DNA of 64,000 bases from Sphingobium sp. BYY-5. GTDB lineage: Bacteria; Pseudomonadota; Alphaproteobacteria; Sphingomonadales; Sphingomonadaceae. The position numbers were made by a program, and so were the translations under genes. Each line of letters begins with the position of its first letter. Position 1 is the stretch's first letter. Shown here piece by piece: positions 8,622 through 16,156 of the stretch. Where the stretch lies: NCBI RefSeq assembly GCF_022758885.1, contig NZ_JALEBH010000001.1, positions 682,001 to 746,000 of the forward strand. The letters run 5' to 3'. The notes beneath the pieces were generated by a model that was given only the letters and a program-made list of their open reading frames with translations, searched no databases and was not told the origin of the DNA.

Positions 8622-9068
8622 GTGAAAGCAAAGCATCAAAGGCTTATCCTGGCGCTCGCGGCGCTGGTGGCGATCATCGGCGCGGGGCTGCTTGCCGTGT
8701 CGGCGCTGAAGGATGAGGCAGCCTATTTCTACGCGCCCAATGATGTGAAGACCAAGGGCGTCGAACCTGGCAAGGCCATCCGCCTGGGCGGCATGGTGGT
8801 GAAGGGCAGCCTGCACCGCGCGCCCGATGGCGTCACCATCCGTTTCGACGTTACCGACGGCAAGGCGACCGTGCCGGCCACCTTCAGCGGCATCGCGCCC
8901 GACCTGTTCAAGGAAGGCAGCGGCGTCGTCGCGGAGGGATCGTTCGACGGGAAAGGCACCTTCATCGCCACCAACCTGCTCGCCAAGCATGACGAACGCT
9001 ACATGCCCCGCGAACTGGAGGGGATGAGCTATAACGAAACCACGCACGAGATGAAGGCGGAACGGTGA
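8622..9068 (+). CDS. ccmE: Periplasmic haem chaperone CcmE
   Basis: 148 residues. Binds haem covalently in the periplasm and passes it to apocytochrome c through CcmF/H. An N-terminal anchor helix (about residues 8-28) precedes an OB-fold beta-barrel with LGGMVVKGSL and FDVTDG segments. The covalent haem ligand is H123 in LLAKHDERYMP, with Y127 nearby as the axial ligand. The start is GTG at 8622, ten bases after the ccmD stop. Downstream, 330 bases of palindromic repeats separate it from ccmF, so ccmCDE and ccmFGHI may be transcribed to different levels. Confidence 0.94.
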   Translation: MKAKHQRLILALAALVAIIGAGLLAVSALKDEAAYFYAPNDVKTKGVEPGKAIRLGGMVVKGSLHRAPDGVTIRFDVTDGKATVPATFSGIAPDLFKEGSGVVAEGSFDGKGTFIATNLLAKHDERYMPRELEGMSYNETTHEMKAER

Positions 9069-9086
9069 GGATGCGCCACCACCATT

Positions 9087-9161
9087 CCTCCCCTTTAAGG
9101 GGAGGGGGACCGGCGAAGCCGGTGAAGGGGTGTCACCCTATCGATAGCGGAACACCCCTCC
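9087..9161. repeat. Palindromic intergenic repeat A
   Basis: Successive inverted arms: CCTCCCCTT/AAGGGGAGG (9087-9105), ACCGGC-GAA-GCCGGT (9109-9123), and GAAGGGGTGT with ACACCCCTCC (9124-9133 with 9152-9161) around a TATCGATA core. It starts 19 bases after the ccmE stop. It codes for nothing I can detect and looks like a short interspersed palindromic element. Confidence 0.75.
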
Positions 9162-9179
9162 GTCTGGCCTGCAACCATC

Positions 9180-9376
9180 ATCCTCCCCTTACAGGGCCGG
9201 GCAATCGCATATGGATCTGCTCTATCCTTTTTCGTCACCCTGAACTTGTTTCAGGGTCCATTTCGCCTCCTGGTTTGTCGGACCCGGAGGCGCGATAGAT
9301 GCTGAAACAAGTTCAGCATGACGATTGCAGAGAGGCGAAAGGCCATATGCGATTGCCCCGCCCGCAAGGGGAGGAT
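9180..9376. repeat. Composite palindromic repeat: outer element with a second one nested inside
   Basis: Outer arms are ATCCTCCCCTT (9180-9190) with AAGGGGAGGAT (9366-9376) and the 16-base pair GGGCAATCGCATATGG (9199-9214) with its exact reverse complement (9343-9358). Between them sits a different element, 9234-9322, with two 37-base arms matching at 30 positions; each arm is itself a small hairpin around GAACTTGTTTC. The arrangement fills the ccmE-ccmF gap and ends 23 bases before the ccmF start, leaving the ccmF ribosome site intact. Confidence 0.75.
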
Positions 9377-9399
9377 TATTCAATGGCGGAGCCTTTCCC

Positions 9400-11328
9400 A
9401 TGATCGCCGAAACCGGCCTCGCCGCGCTTTGGCTCGCCGCCGCGCTGGCGCTGCTCCAGCTTGTTCTCGCCTTCGCGGGTCTCAGGGGTGGCAAGCCCGA
9501 ACTCCTGGCCGCCGTCCGCCCCGCCGCCGTGGCGCAGGGCGTCCTGACCGCGATCGCTTTCGCGCTGCTCATCACATTGTTCCTGCGCTCCGACATGTCG
9601 GTGCTGCTGGTCGCGACCAACAGCCATTCGATGAAGCCCTGGCTCTACAAATTCGCCGGAACCTGGGGCAATCATGAAGGGTCGATGCTGCTCTGGGTGA
9701 CGGTGATGGGCGTCGCGGGCGCGGCGGTCGCCCTGTTCGAGCGGGCGTTGCGGCGCGATACCCATATGGCGACGCTGGGCGGGCAGGCGGCGATCAGCCT
9801 CGGCTTCTATGCTTTCCTGCTCTTCTCCTCCAACCCCTTCGCGCGGATCGATCCGCCGCCGCCGGACGGGCAGGGGCTGAACCCCCTGCTTCAGGACCCC
9901 GGTCTCGCCTTCCATCCGCCGACCCTCTATCTCGGCTATGTCGGCCTGTCGGTCGCCTTTTCCTTCGCGATCGGCGCGCTGCTGACGCGGCAGGTGGACG
10001 CGGCATTCGCCCGCGCCATGCGTCCCTGGGTGCTGGCCGCCTGGGTGCTGCTGACGCTGGGCATCACGGCGGGCAGCTATTGGGCCTATTATGAGCTGGG
10101 CTGGGGCGGATGGTGGTTCTGGGACCCGGTGGAAAACGCCTCGCTCATGCCGTGGCTCGCGGCGACTGCCCTGCTGCACAGCGTCACGGTGCTTGCGACC
10201 CGTGACGCGCTGCGCGCCTGGACGGTCATGCTGGCGGTTATCGCTTTCTCCATGTCGATGGTCGGCACCTTCCTGGTCCGTTCGGGCATCCTGACCAGTG
10301 TCCACGCCTTCGCCGTCGATCCCTCGCGCGGCAGCTTCATCCTGGCGTTGCTCGCTCTCTATATCGGGGGGGCGCTGGCGCTGTTCGGCTGGCGCATCGG
10401 ATCGGTGCGCGAAGGCGCGCCCTTCGAACTGGTCAGCCGCGAGACCATGCTGGTCGTCAACAACCTGCTGCTCTCGGTGATCCTGGGCATCGTGCTGATC
10501 GGCACCCTCTATCCGCTGATGACCGAAGCCTTTGGCCACAAAGTATCGGTCGGCGCGCCCTATTTCGACCGGATCGCCGGGCCGATCGCGCTGACGCTGA
10601 TGATCGCGCTGGCGGTGGGGCCGCTCGTCCGCTGGCGGCGCGACCGGGCAGCGGCTGTTGGCAAACGTTTGCTAGTGCCCGCCATCATTGCGCTTCTGGT
10701 GTCCGTTTTGCTGTTCGCTTTTGCCTGGGGACGGACGGGCATCCTGCCTTTCCTTGGCCTGGTCATTGCCCTGTCGGTGGGGGGAGCGAGCATGGCTCCG
10801 CTCTGGAAACGCAACTTGCTGCGCACCCCGCTCTTCACCTGGGGCATGGTCATCGCGCATCTGGGCTGCGCGGTCAGTCTGGCCGGCATGGCCTGCGACT
10901 CGGCCTTCACCGTCGAAAAGCTGGTCGCGGCCCGCCCCGGCGACACGATCCAGACCGCCGGCTGGACGCTGCGTTTCGTCCAGATCAGGCCCCTTGCCGG
11001 CGACAACTGGACCGCGCTCCAGGCCGATATGCAGGTTGACCGTGGCGGCACGCCCGTCCTCATTCACCCGCAATCGCGCTTCTTCTCCTCGCCGCCGACG
11101 ACCACCAGCGAAGCCGCGCTGCTGACCCGCTGGAACGGCCAGCTCTATGTCGTGCTGGGCGATGAGGTGGAGGATGGCCGATGGCAGCTCCGCATCTGGT
11201 GGAAGCCCTTCGTCACGCTCATCTGGCTGGGGGGCGTCCTGATCGCGCTGGGCGGCGCGCTGGCGCTGGTCGGGCGGGAACGGCGCGGTTGGCTGCTGAA
11301 ATGGCGCGCGGGAAGGAGCGAGGCATGA
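9400..11328 (+). CDS. ccmF: Haem lyase subunit CcmF
   Basis: 642 residues, a large polytopic inner-membrane protein with about fifteen hydrophobic segments. With CcmH it forms the haem lyase that attaches haem to CXXCH motifs. The WWD motif (GWGGWWFWDPVENASLMPW) is at about residues 233-250, and the family opening segment HSMKPWLYKFAGTWGNHEGS lies near residue 70. The start at 9400 (MIAETGLAAL) has GGAG eight bases upstream. The last codons overlap the ccmG start by four bases (ATGA), pointing to coupled translation within ccmFGHI. Confidence 0.95.
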   Translation: MIAETGLAALWLAAALALLQLVLAFAGLRGGKPELLAAVRPAAVAQGVLTAIAFALLITLFLRSDMSVLLVATNSHSMKPWLYKFAGTWGNHEGSMLLWVTVMGVAGAAVALFERALRRDTHMATLGGQAAISLGFYAFLLFSSNPFARIDPPPPDGQGLNPLLQDPGLAFHPPTLYLGYVGLSVAFSFAIGALLTRQVDAAFARAMRPWVLAAWVLLTLGITAGSYWAYYELGWGGWWFWDPVENASLMPWLAATALLHSVTVLATRDALRAWTVMLAVIAFSMSMVGTFLVRSGILTSVHAFAVDPSRGSFILALLALYIGGALALFGWRIGSVREGAPFELVSRETMLVVNNLLLSVILGIVLIGTLYPLMTEAFGHKVSVGAPYFDRIAGPIALTLMIALAVGPLVRWRRDRAAAVGKRLLVPAIIALLVSVLLFAFAWGRTGILPFLGLVIALSVGGASMAPLWKRNLLRTPLFTWGMVIAHLGCAVSLAGMACDSAFTVEKLVAARPGDTIQTAGWTLRFVQIRPLAGDNWTALQADMQVDRGGTPVLIHPQSRFFSSPPTTTSEAALLTRWNGQLYVVLGDEVEDGRWQLRIWWKPFVTLIWLGGVLIALGGALALVGRERRGWLLKWRAGRSEA

Positions 11329-11852
11329 GGAAGCTGCTGATCTGGCTGCCGCTCGTCCTGTTCCTGGCCTTTATCGGCCTGTTCGCCAGCGGCCTGTTCC
11401 AGCCCGACGATCGCATCATCCATTCGCGCTTGGTCGGCCATCCGCTCCCGGCCTTCACCCTGCCGGCCGGGGCCAGCGACCGGTCAAGCCTGGCCAGCGC
11501 GCAACTGGCGACCGGCAAGCCGCGCCTGCTCAATATCTTTGCCAGTTGGTGCGTTCCATGCGCCGCCGAAGCGCCGCAACTGATGGCGTTGAAACAGGCG
11601 GGGGTGGAGATTGACGCCATCGCGATTCGCGACGCCCGGCTCGATGTCGACGGCTTCCTCAAGCGCTATGGCAATCCTTATGCGCGCATCGGGCTCGATG
11701 CGCGCAGCGAAGTGCAGATGGCGCTTGGCTCTTCGGGGGTGCCGGAAACTTTCGTGATCGATGGCAAGGGGCGCATCGCCTACCAGCATATCGGTGACAT
11801 CCGTGCCGACGATGTGCCGATGATCCTCGACCGGCTGAGGGATGCGCAGTGA
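11325..11852 (+). CDS. ccmG: Periplasmic thiol:disulfide protein CcmG/DsbE
   Basis: 175 residues. A membrane-anchored thioredoxin-fold reductant that keeps the haem-binding cysteines of apocytochrome c reduced. One N-terminal membrane helix (residues 5-24), then the active site C76-V-P-C79 in FASWCVPCAAEAPQL, and the cis-proline P140 in GSSGVPETFVID, which is the CcmG-specific GVPE form. The start ATG at 11325 overlaps the ccmF stop; the end overlaps the ccmH GTG start by four bases. The longer open frame upstream of 11325 lies inside ccmF and is not used. Confidence 0.94.
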   Translation: MRKLLIWLPLVLFLAFIGLFASGLFQPDDRIIHSRLVGHPLPAFTLPAGASDRSSLASAQLATGKPRLLNIFASWCVPCAAEAPQLMALKQAGVEIDAIAIRDARLDVDGFLKRYGNPYARIGLDARSEVQMALGSSGVPETFVIDGKGRIAYQHIGDIRADDVPMILDRLRDAQ

Positions 11853-12259
11853 AGTTGTGGCTCGCTTTCCTGCTGGCGCTCGTCGCCGCGCCGCTCGCCG
11901 CGCAGACCGCCTTGCCGCCCGCGCCCTGGGCCGACCGTCAGATCCCCGACGCGGCGCAGGAGCACAAGGCCAAGGCGCTGATGGAGACCATTCGCTGCCT
12001 CACCTGCCAGAGCCAGTCGATCGCCGACAGCAATGCCAGCATGGCCGGTGACATGCGATCGCAGATTCGCGAGCGGATCATGGCGGGCGAGCAGCCTGAG
12101 GCGATTCGCGCCTGGCTGGTGTCGCGCTATGGCGACTGGGTGAGCTATGCGCCGACGGCCGCCCCGATTCTTTGGCCGCTCTGGGCTGCGCCGCTCCTGT
12201 TGCTGGGATTTGGGCTGTTGCTGCTGCGCGGACGAATCAAGCGGAGGAAGGGACGATGA
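11849..12259 (+). CDS. ccmH: Cytochrome c maturation protein CcmH (CycL type)
   Basis: 136 residues. Signal peptide (to about residue 18, ...LAAQT), then the redox motif RCLTCQSQSIADSNA with C50 and C53, a three-helix bundle ending in WLVSRYGDWVSYAP, and a C-terminal membrane anchor (about residues 106-127) with a basic tail. It resolves mixed disulfides during haem ligation together with CcmG and CcmF. The GTG start at 11849 overlaps the ccmG stop and its own stop overlaps the next ATG, so the whole ccmF-I set is translationally coupled. Confidence 0.94.
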   Translation: MKLWLAFLLALVAAPLAAQTALPPAPWADRQIPDAAQEHKAKALMETIRCLTCQSQSIADSNASMAGDMRSQIRERIMAGEQPEAIRAWLVSRYGDWVSYAPTAAPILWPLWAAPLLLLGFGLLLLRGRIKRRKGR

Positions 12260-12900
12260 CGGGCTGGCTCATCGCCTTTGGCCTGGCGGCGCTGGCTTTT
12301 GCCGCCATGTTGGTCATCGGCCGCATTCCGCGCTCGACGCGAGAGATCACCGCCGCTGCGCTGTTGCTGGGCCTGGCCGGCTATGCCTGGCAGGGGCATC
12401 CGGGCCTGGCGGGCGCGCCGCGCAAGCTGGCCGAGACCAAGGGCGATGCCTTTGACGAGAAGCTGGCGGAACGGCGGCGCGGCCTTGCCGAACGGTTCGG
12501 CCCGGCGGCTCAGTGGATGATGTTGTCCGATGGCCTGGCGCGACAGGGCAAGACCAAGGAAGCGGCCAATGTCCTGCTTTCCGGCCTGCGCGCCACGCCC
12601 GACGACGCCAATCTTTGGCTGGGGCTGGGCAATGCGTTGGTGGCTCATGCCGATGGCGTGATCTCGCCTGGCGCGGACTTCGCTTACCGCCGCGCACTGG
12701 TGCTTGATCCCGAAGGGCCGGCGCCGCGCTATTTCTACGGGCTTGCACTGGCCCGCGCCGGGCAAATTCAGGCCGCGCGAGACCTTTGGGCGCCGCTGGC
12801 CGCGAGTGCTCCGGCGGGCAGCCAGGTCAAGGCGGAACTGGAAGCGAATATCGCGCGTATCGACTCCATGCTGGCGGCGGGTTCGCCTTCGGCGCGATGA
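12256..12900 (+). CDS. ccmI: CcmI-like TPR protein of the haem-lyase complex
   Basis: 214 residues. Two N-terminal hydrophobic helices (about residues 2-20 and 31-47) followed by tetratricopeptide-type helices (QWMMLSDGLARQGKTKEAAN, NLWLGLGNALVAHADG, RYFYGLALARAGQIQAARDL). This matches CcmI, which chaperones the C-terminal helix of apocytochrome c to the haem lyase. The position at the end of ccmFGH, with a four-base overlap to ccmH, supports the call. It is shorter than two-domain CcmI proteins, so it could also be described as CycH/NrfG-like. Confidence 0.82.
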   Translation: MTGWLIAFGLAALAFAAMLVIGRIPRSTREITAAALLLGLAGYAWQGHPGLAGAPRKLAETKGDAFDEKLAERRRGLAERFGPAAQWMMLSDGLARQGKTKEAANVLLSGLRATPDDANLWLGLGNALVAHADGVISPGADFAYRRALVLDPEGPAPRYFYGLALARAGQIQAARDLWAPLAASAPAGSQVKAELEANIARIDSMLAAGSPSAR

Positions 12901-13035
12901 TGCAGTGCAGCGTTCGCATTGCGCGCTTCCCGGAGCCGTGATAGGGCGCGGCGGTTTACGGGGGTAAGCGACCGGTTCCACCGTCGTCTCCCCGAATGGG
13001 TGTCGAAACGAGCATGACCACTCGGCTTTTCCTTC

Positions 13036-14964
13036 ATGGCTGATCTCCTTCCCAATAGCGCGCCGTCCTCGACTGACGAGGAGCAGGCTAGCCATAGCCA
13101 TGCGCGGCAGAAGGCGACGCTGAAGCTGGTCATCGGCTCGATCGGCATCGTGTTCGGCGATATCGGCACCAGCCCCCTATACGCCTTTCGTGAAACCTTC
13201 GCGGGCCATCATCATCTCGACCTCGACCCCGATCATATATTGGGCGTCATCAGCCTGATGTTCTGGTCGATGATGCTGGTGGTGACGTTGAAATATGTCA
13301 GCATCATCATGCGCGCGGACAATAAGGGCGAAGGCGGCAGCCTGGCCCTGCTGGCGCTCATCAACGGCCAGGCCAGGACGCAGCGCTGGTCGCGCGGCAT
13401 CATATTGCTGGGCGTGTTCGCCACCGCGCTCTTCTACGGCGACTCGATGATAACCCCGGCGGTGTCGGTGCTGTCGGCGGTCGAGGGGCTGGCGGTCTAT
13501 AATCCGAACCTGGCGCCGGCGATCCTGCCGGTGGCGGTGCTGATCCTCTTCGGGCTTTTCTGGATACAGGGACTGGGCACCAATCGGGTCGCGGCGCTGT
13601 TTGGCCCGATCATGCTGACCTATTTCGTCACGATCGCGACGCTGGGCATATTGTCGATCGTGAAGACGCCGGGCATTCTCTATGCCTTCAATCCCTATTG
13701 GGCGGTGATGTTCTTCGTCACCGATCCGCTACCGGCCTTCCTGGCGCTGGGATCGGTCGTGCTGGCCGTGACCGGCGCGGAAGCGCTCTATGCCGATATG
13801 GGGCATTTCGGTCGCAGCCCGATCCGCGTGTCCTGGCTTTTCTTCGTACTGCCCGCGCTGATGCTCAACTATATGGGGCAGGGCGCATTGCTGTTTCGCG
13901 AGGGCGCGCCGGCGCTGCACAGCCCCTTCTACAATCTCGCGCCGCAATGGGGGCAACTGCCCCTCGTCGTGCTGGCCACCCTGGCGGCGATCATCGCGTC
14001 GCAGGCGGTGATCTCCGGCGCTTTCTCCGTCACGCAGCAGGCGATCCAGCTCGGCTTCATGCCGCGCCTGCGCATCGCCCACACCAGCGCCTCGGCCGCC
14101 GGCCAGATTTACATCCCCCTTATCAACTGGGGGCTGATGACGATGGTCATCCTGTTGGTGTTGGTGTTCAAGACATCGTCCAACCTGACCGCAGCCTATG
14201 GCATCGCTGTCACCGGCGCGATGTTCATCGACAATCTGCTGTTGACCGTGCTGCTCTACCGGCTGTGGCACTGGAAATGGTATTATGCCGCGCCGCTTTT
14301 GTTCGTTTTCTTCGTGGTCGATGGCGCCTATCTGGCGGCAAACCTGACCAAGGTGCCCTATGGCGGCTGGTTCCCGCTGCTGATCGGCTTCATCATCTTC
14401 ACGCTGCTGACCACCTGGTCGCGCGGTCGGCGGCTGGTGCAGGATCGTCTGCGCGAAGCGGCCATGCCGATCCCGGTGTTCGTCGCCTCCGCCGCCAATA
14501 GCGCGGTGCGCGTGCCCGGCACCGCGGTCTTCATGACATCGACGCCCGATGGCGTGCCGCACGCGCTGCTCCACAATCTCAAGCATAACAAGGTGCTGCA
14601 CGAGCGGGTCATTCTGCTGACCGTCAAGATCAAGGGCGTGCCGATCGTCGAGGATGATGGCCGCTGCAAGCTGGAGGATCTGGGCCGGGGCTTTTTCCGT
14701 ATGGTGCTGCATTATGGCTTCATGCAGGAGCCTGACGTGCCCGCCGCGCTCAAGAATGTCACCGGCTGCGGCCAGGCGTTCAAGATGATGGACACCAGTT
14801 TCTTCCTCGCGCGCCAGACGCTGTTGCCGTCGGCCAAGCCGGGTATGCCGCTGTGGCGGGAGAAGATCTTCGCCTGGATGCTGCGCAACGCGGAAAGTGC
14901 GATGGAATTTTTCCGCCTGCCGACCAACCGCGTCGTGGAATTGGGCAGCCAGGTCGAGATTTGA
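13036..14964 (+). CDS. kup: Low-affinity potassium transporter Kup (KUP/HAK/KT family)
   Basis: 642 residues. Proton-coupled K+ uptake across the inner membrane. The first helix region contains the family signature [13 protein letters not shown] (about residues 43-55), followed by [18 protein letters not shown] and [12 protein letters not shown]; about twelve membrane segments lie before residue 450 and a soluble C-terminal domain of about 190 residues follows ([21 protein letters not shown]-like [11 protein letters not shown]). The gene stands alone, 135 bases after ccmI, and ends at a bidirectional terminator shared with hsp20. No riboswitch-like leader was recognised. Confidence 0.95.
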   Translation: MADLLPNSAPSSTDEEQASHSHARQKATLKLVIGSIGIVFGDIGTSPLYAFRETFAGHHHLDLDPDHILGVISLMFWSMMLVVTLKYVSIIMRADNKGEGGSLALLALINGQARTQRWSRGIILLGVFATALFYGDSMITPAVSVLSAVEGLAVYNPNLAPAILPVAVLILFGLFWIQGLGTNRVAALFGPIMLTYFVTIATLGILSIVKTPGILYAFNPYWAVMFFVTDPLPAFLALGSVVLAVTGAEALYADMGHFGRSPIRVSWLFFVLPALMLNYMGQGALLFREGAPALHSPFYNLAPQWGQLPLVVLATLAAIIASQAVISGAFSVTQQAIQLGFMPRLRIAHTSASAAGQIYIPLINWGLMTMVILLVLVFKTSSNLTAAYGIAVTGAMFIDNLLLTVLLYRLWHWKWYYAAPLLFVFFVVDGAYLAANLTKVPYGGWFPLLIGFIIFTLLTTWSRGRRLVQDRLREAAMPIPVFVASAANSAVRVPGTAVFMTSTPDGVPHALLHNLKHNKVLHERVILLTVKIKGVPIVEDDGRCKLEDLGRGFFRMVLHYGFMQEPDVPAALKNVTGCGQAFKMMDTSFFLARQTLLPSAKPGMPLWREKIFAWMLRNAESAMEFFRLPTNRVVELGSQVEI

Positions 14965-15041
14965 TCCCCCGTCTCGCCGAAGTTCACACCGTTCAGGGCG
15001 GAACGATCATGGGCGATCGTTTCCAAATGGAGCAATGAAAA

Positions 15042-15065
15042 GGGCGCGGCCTTGCGGTCGCGCCC
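15042..15065. terminator. Bidirectional terminator between kup and hsp20
   Basis: A ten-base-pair GC-rich stem (15042-15051 with 15056-15065, one G-U pair) with a four-base TTGC loop. On the plus strand it is followed by TTCTTT, on the minus strand by TTTT, so it can end both converging genes. Confidence 0.8.
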
Positions 15066-15089
15066 TTCTTTCGTGTCGGCATTGCCCGA

Positions 15090-15557
15090 TCAGGCGGCGT
15101 CGCGGTCCTTGGTGGTGATGTCCACCACCTGGCCGCCATTTACGGCGATCTTCTTGGGCTTCATCGCTTCGGGAATCTCGCGCACCAGTTCGATCGTCAG
15201 CAGGCCGTCGGCAAGATCGGCTTTCTCCACCCGCACGAAGTCGGCGAGTTCGAAACGGCGCTCGAAGCTGCGATTTGCGATGCCGACATGCAGGAACTTC
15301 GACCGGTCGGTGGAAGAGGTTTCATCCTTGCGGCCGATCACCTGGAGCAGATTCTGCTGCGCCGTGATGTCGATTTCATCGGCGCGGAAGCCGGCGACGG
15401 CCAGCGTCACGCAATAACGGTCTTCCGACAGGCGTTCGATGTTGAAGGGGGGGTAATTGTCGCCCTGGCTCAGGCGGGCATTATTTTCGATCAGATCGAA
15501 AAGACGATCGAAGCCCACGGTCGAGCGGCGATAGGGGGTAAGGTCGAAACCACGCAT
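15090..15557 (-). CDS. Small heat-shock protein, Hsp20/IbpA type
   Basis: 155 residues. ATP-independent holdase that binds unfolding proteins in the cytosol. The alpha-crystallin domain spans about residues 34-135 (YPPFNIERLSEDRYCVTLAV, then ADLADGLLTIEL with the GLL form of the conserved motif), and the C-terminal I-A-V motif is in KKIAVNGG. The N-terminus MRGFDLTPYRRSTVGFDRLF is the usual IbpA form. I use the ATG at 15557, nine bases after GGGAG; an open frame extends much further upstream but crosses the promoter and leader. Expression is expected to be heat-induced (see the promoter and leader entries). Confidence 0.92.
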   Translation of the reverse strand: MRGFDLTPYRRSTVGFDRLFDLIENNARLSQGDNYPPFNIERLSEDRYCVTLAVAGFRADEIDITAQQNLLQVIGRKDETSSTDRSKFLHVGIANRSFERRFELADFVRVEKADLADGLLTIELVREIPEAMKPKKIAVNGGQVVDITTKDRDAA

Positions 15558-15655
15558 TGTCATAATCTCCCAAAGAGCAAAATGAACATGCCGAACCCAA
15601 TGACTGGCATCCGGCGATACTGCGCCCGGCCCCTTTTTGAGGCGACCGGGACGAA
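15558..15655 (-). promoter_or_regulatory. hsp20 5' leader, candidate ROSE-type RNA thermometer
   Basis: About 95 bases between the predicted transcription start and the ATG. Just before the start the RNA reads UUGCU (complement of 15576-15580), CUUU, GGGAG (15567-15571). The UUGCU stretch can fold back on the Shine-Dalgarno sequence, the arrangement seen in ROSE thermometers of alphaproteobacterial small heat-shock genes. The fold is inferred by eye and not calculated. Confidence 0.45.
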
Positions 15656-15659
15656 CTTG

Positions 15660-15690
15660 ATATGGTTCGGTGAATTGCCCTTTCAAGGGC
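15660..15690 (-). promoter_or_regulatory. RpoH (sigma-32 type) heat-shock promoter of hsp20
   Basis: On the minus strand CCCTTGAAA (complement of 15681-15689) is followed 15 bases later by CCATAT (complement of 15660-15665). This matches the sigma-32 consensus CTTGAA and CCCCATNT with proper spacing. It lies about 95 bases upstream of the hsp20 start. Confidence 0.7.
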
Positions 15691-15764
15691 CGCTGGCGAG
15701 ACGGATGCATCCGGGGGTAGGACGCTTTGTCCAATCGCCAATGAAGCGCATCGGGCGCAGTAAC

Positions 15765-15804
15765 AAAAAAGCACCCGGATCATGTTTCCACGATCCGGGT
15801 GCTT
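15765..15804 (-). terminator. Strong rho-independent terminator
   Basis: Perfect 13-base-pair stem, 15769-15781 with 15792-15804, ten-base loop, followed on the minus strand by TTTTTT (15765-15770 complement). It lies upstream of the hsp20 promoter, so it must end a transcript coming from 15.8-16.1 kb. Confidence 0.85.
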
Positions 15805-15950
15805 AATGGACGATTGCTCGTCTCCCCCTTGGCCTGCCTCAACCGCTTCTTAGCCCCCTAAGCTCGAAGCGGGATGCAGTATCCCTGAACCACGGCCTTT
15901 CACCTGTGCTTCGAGTGTCTTGCTATGACCGGCGACCCCCCGTGTCACGG
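15765..15950 (-). ncRNA. Unassigned structured RNA with its own terminator (candidate)
   Basis: The 600 bases between hsp20 and lolC contain no convincing reading frame. On the minus strand the region folds into several perfect stems: CTCGAAGC with GCTTCGAG enclosing a GGGAT/ATCCC hairpin, then CTTAG-GGGG-CTAAG, then GACGA/TCGTC, then a 13-base-pair terminator stem (15769-15804) followed by six Ts. This is the architecture of a stand-alone small RNA. The 5' end is not defined; 15950 is a guess. I compared it by eye with tmRNA, SRP RNA, RNase P RNA and 6S RNA and found no match. Confidence 0.5.
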
Positions 15951-16156
15951 GCAAAATCGGGCTGCTGTGATTTTCGATCCGACGCTGTGGCGGGGATGCA
16001 ACAATCCGGCAATGCTTGCCGGGCGCGCCACAGGCCTCATCTATTTGAATAGAGCCTGATTCCCGTTTTTCGGGAGCTACGCAAAGCGCTTTCCCCTCAA
16101 CCGATCAAGCTCTAGATGATAAACCAGACCATTATTCGAAGGGCCGTCCGCGCCAC

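Noticed and set aside
9087..9376. CRISPR array or insertion sequence in the ccmE-ccmF gap
   Set aside because: The repeats are inverted, not regularly spaced direct repeats, and no transposase frame is present.
12901..13035. c-di-AMP or other K+-linked riboswitch before kup
   Set aside because: The 135-base leader shows no matching conserved segments, and such riboswitches are not expected in sphingomonads.
15765..16156. tmRNA, SRP RNA, RNase P RNA or cobalamin riboswitch in the hsp20-lolC gap
   Set aside because: None of the key conserved blocks (tag codons and T-arm, [18 protein letters not shown] SRP core, P4 segments, or the B12 box) could be found on either strand.
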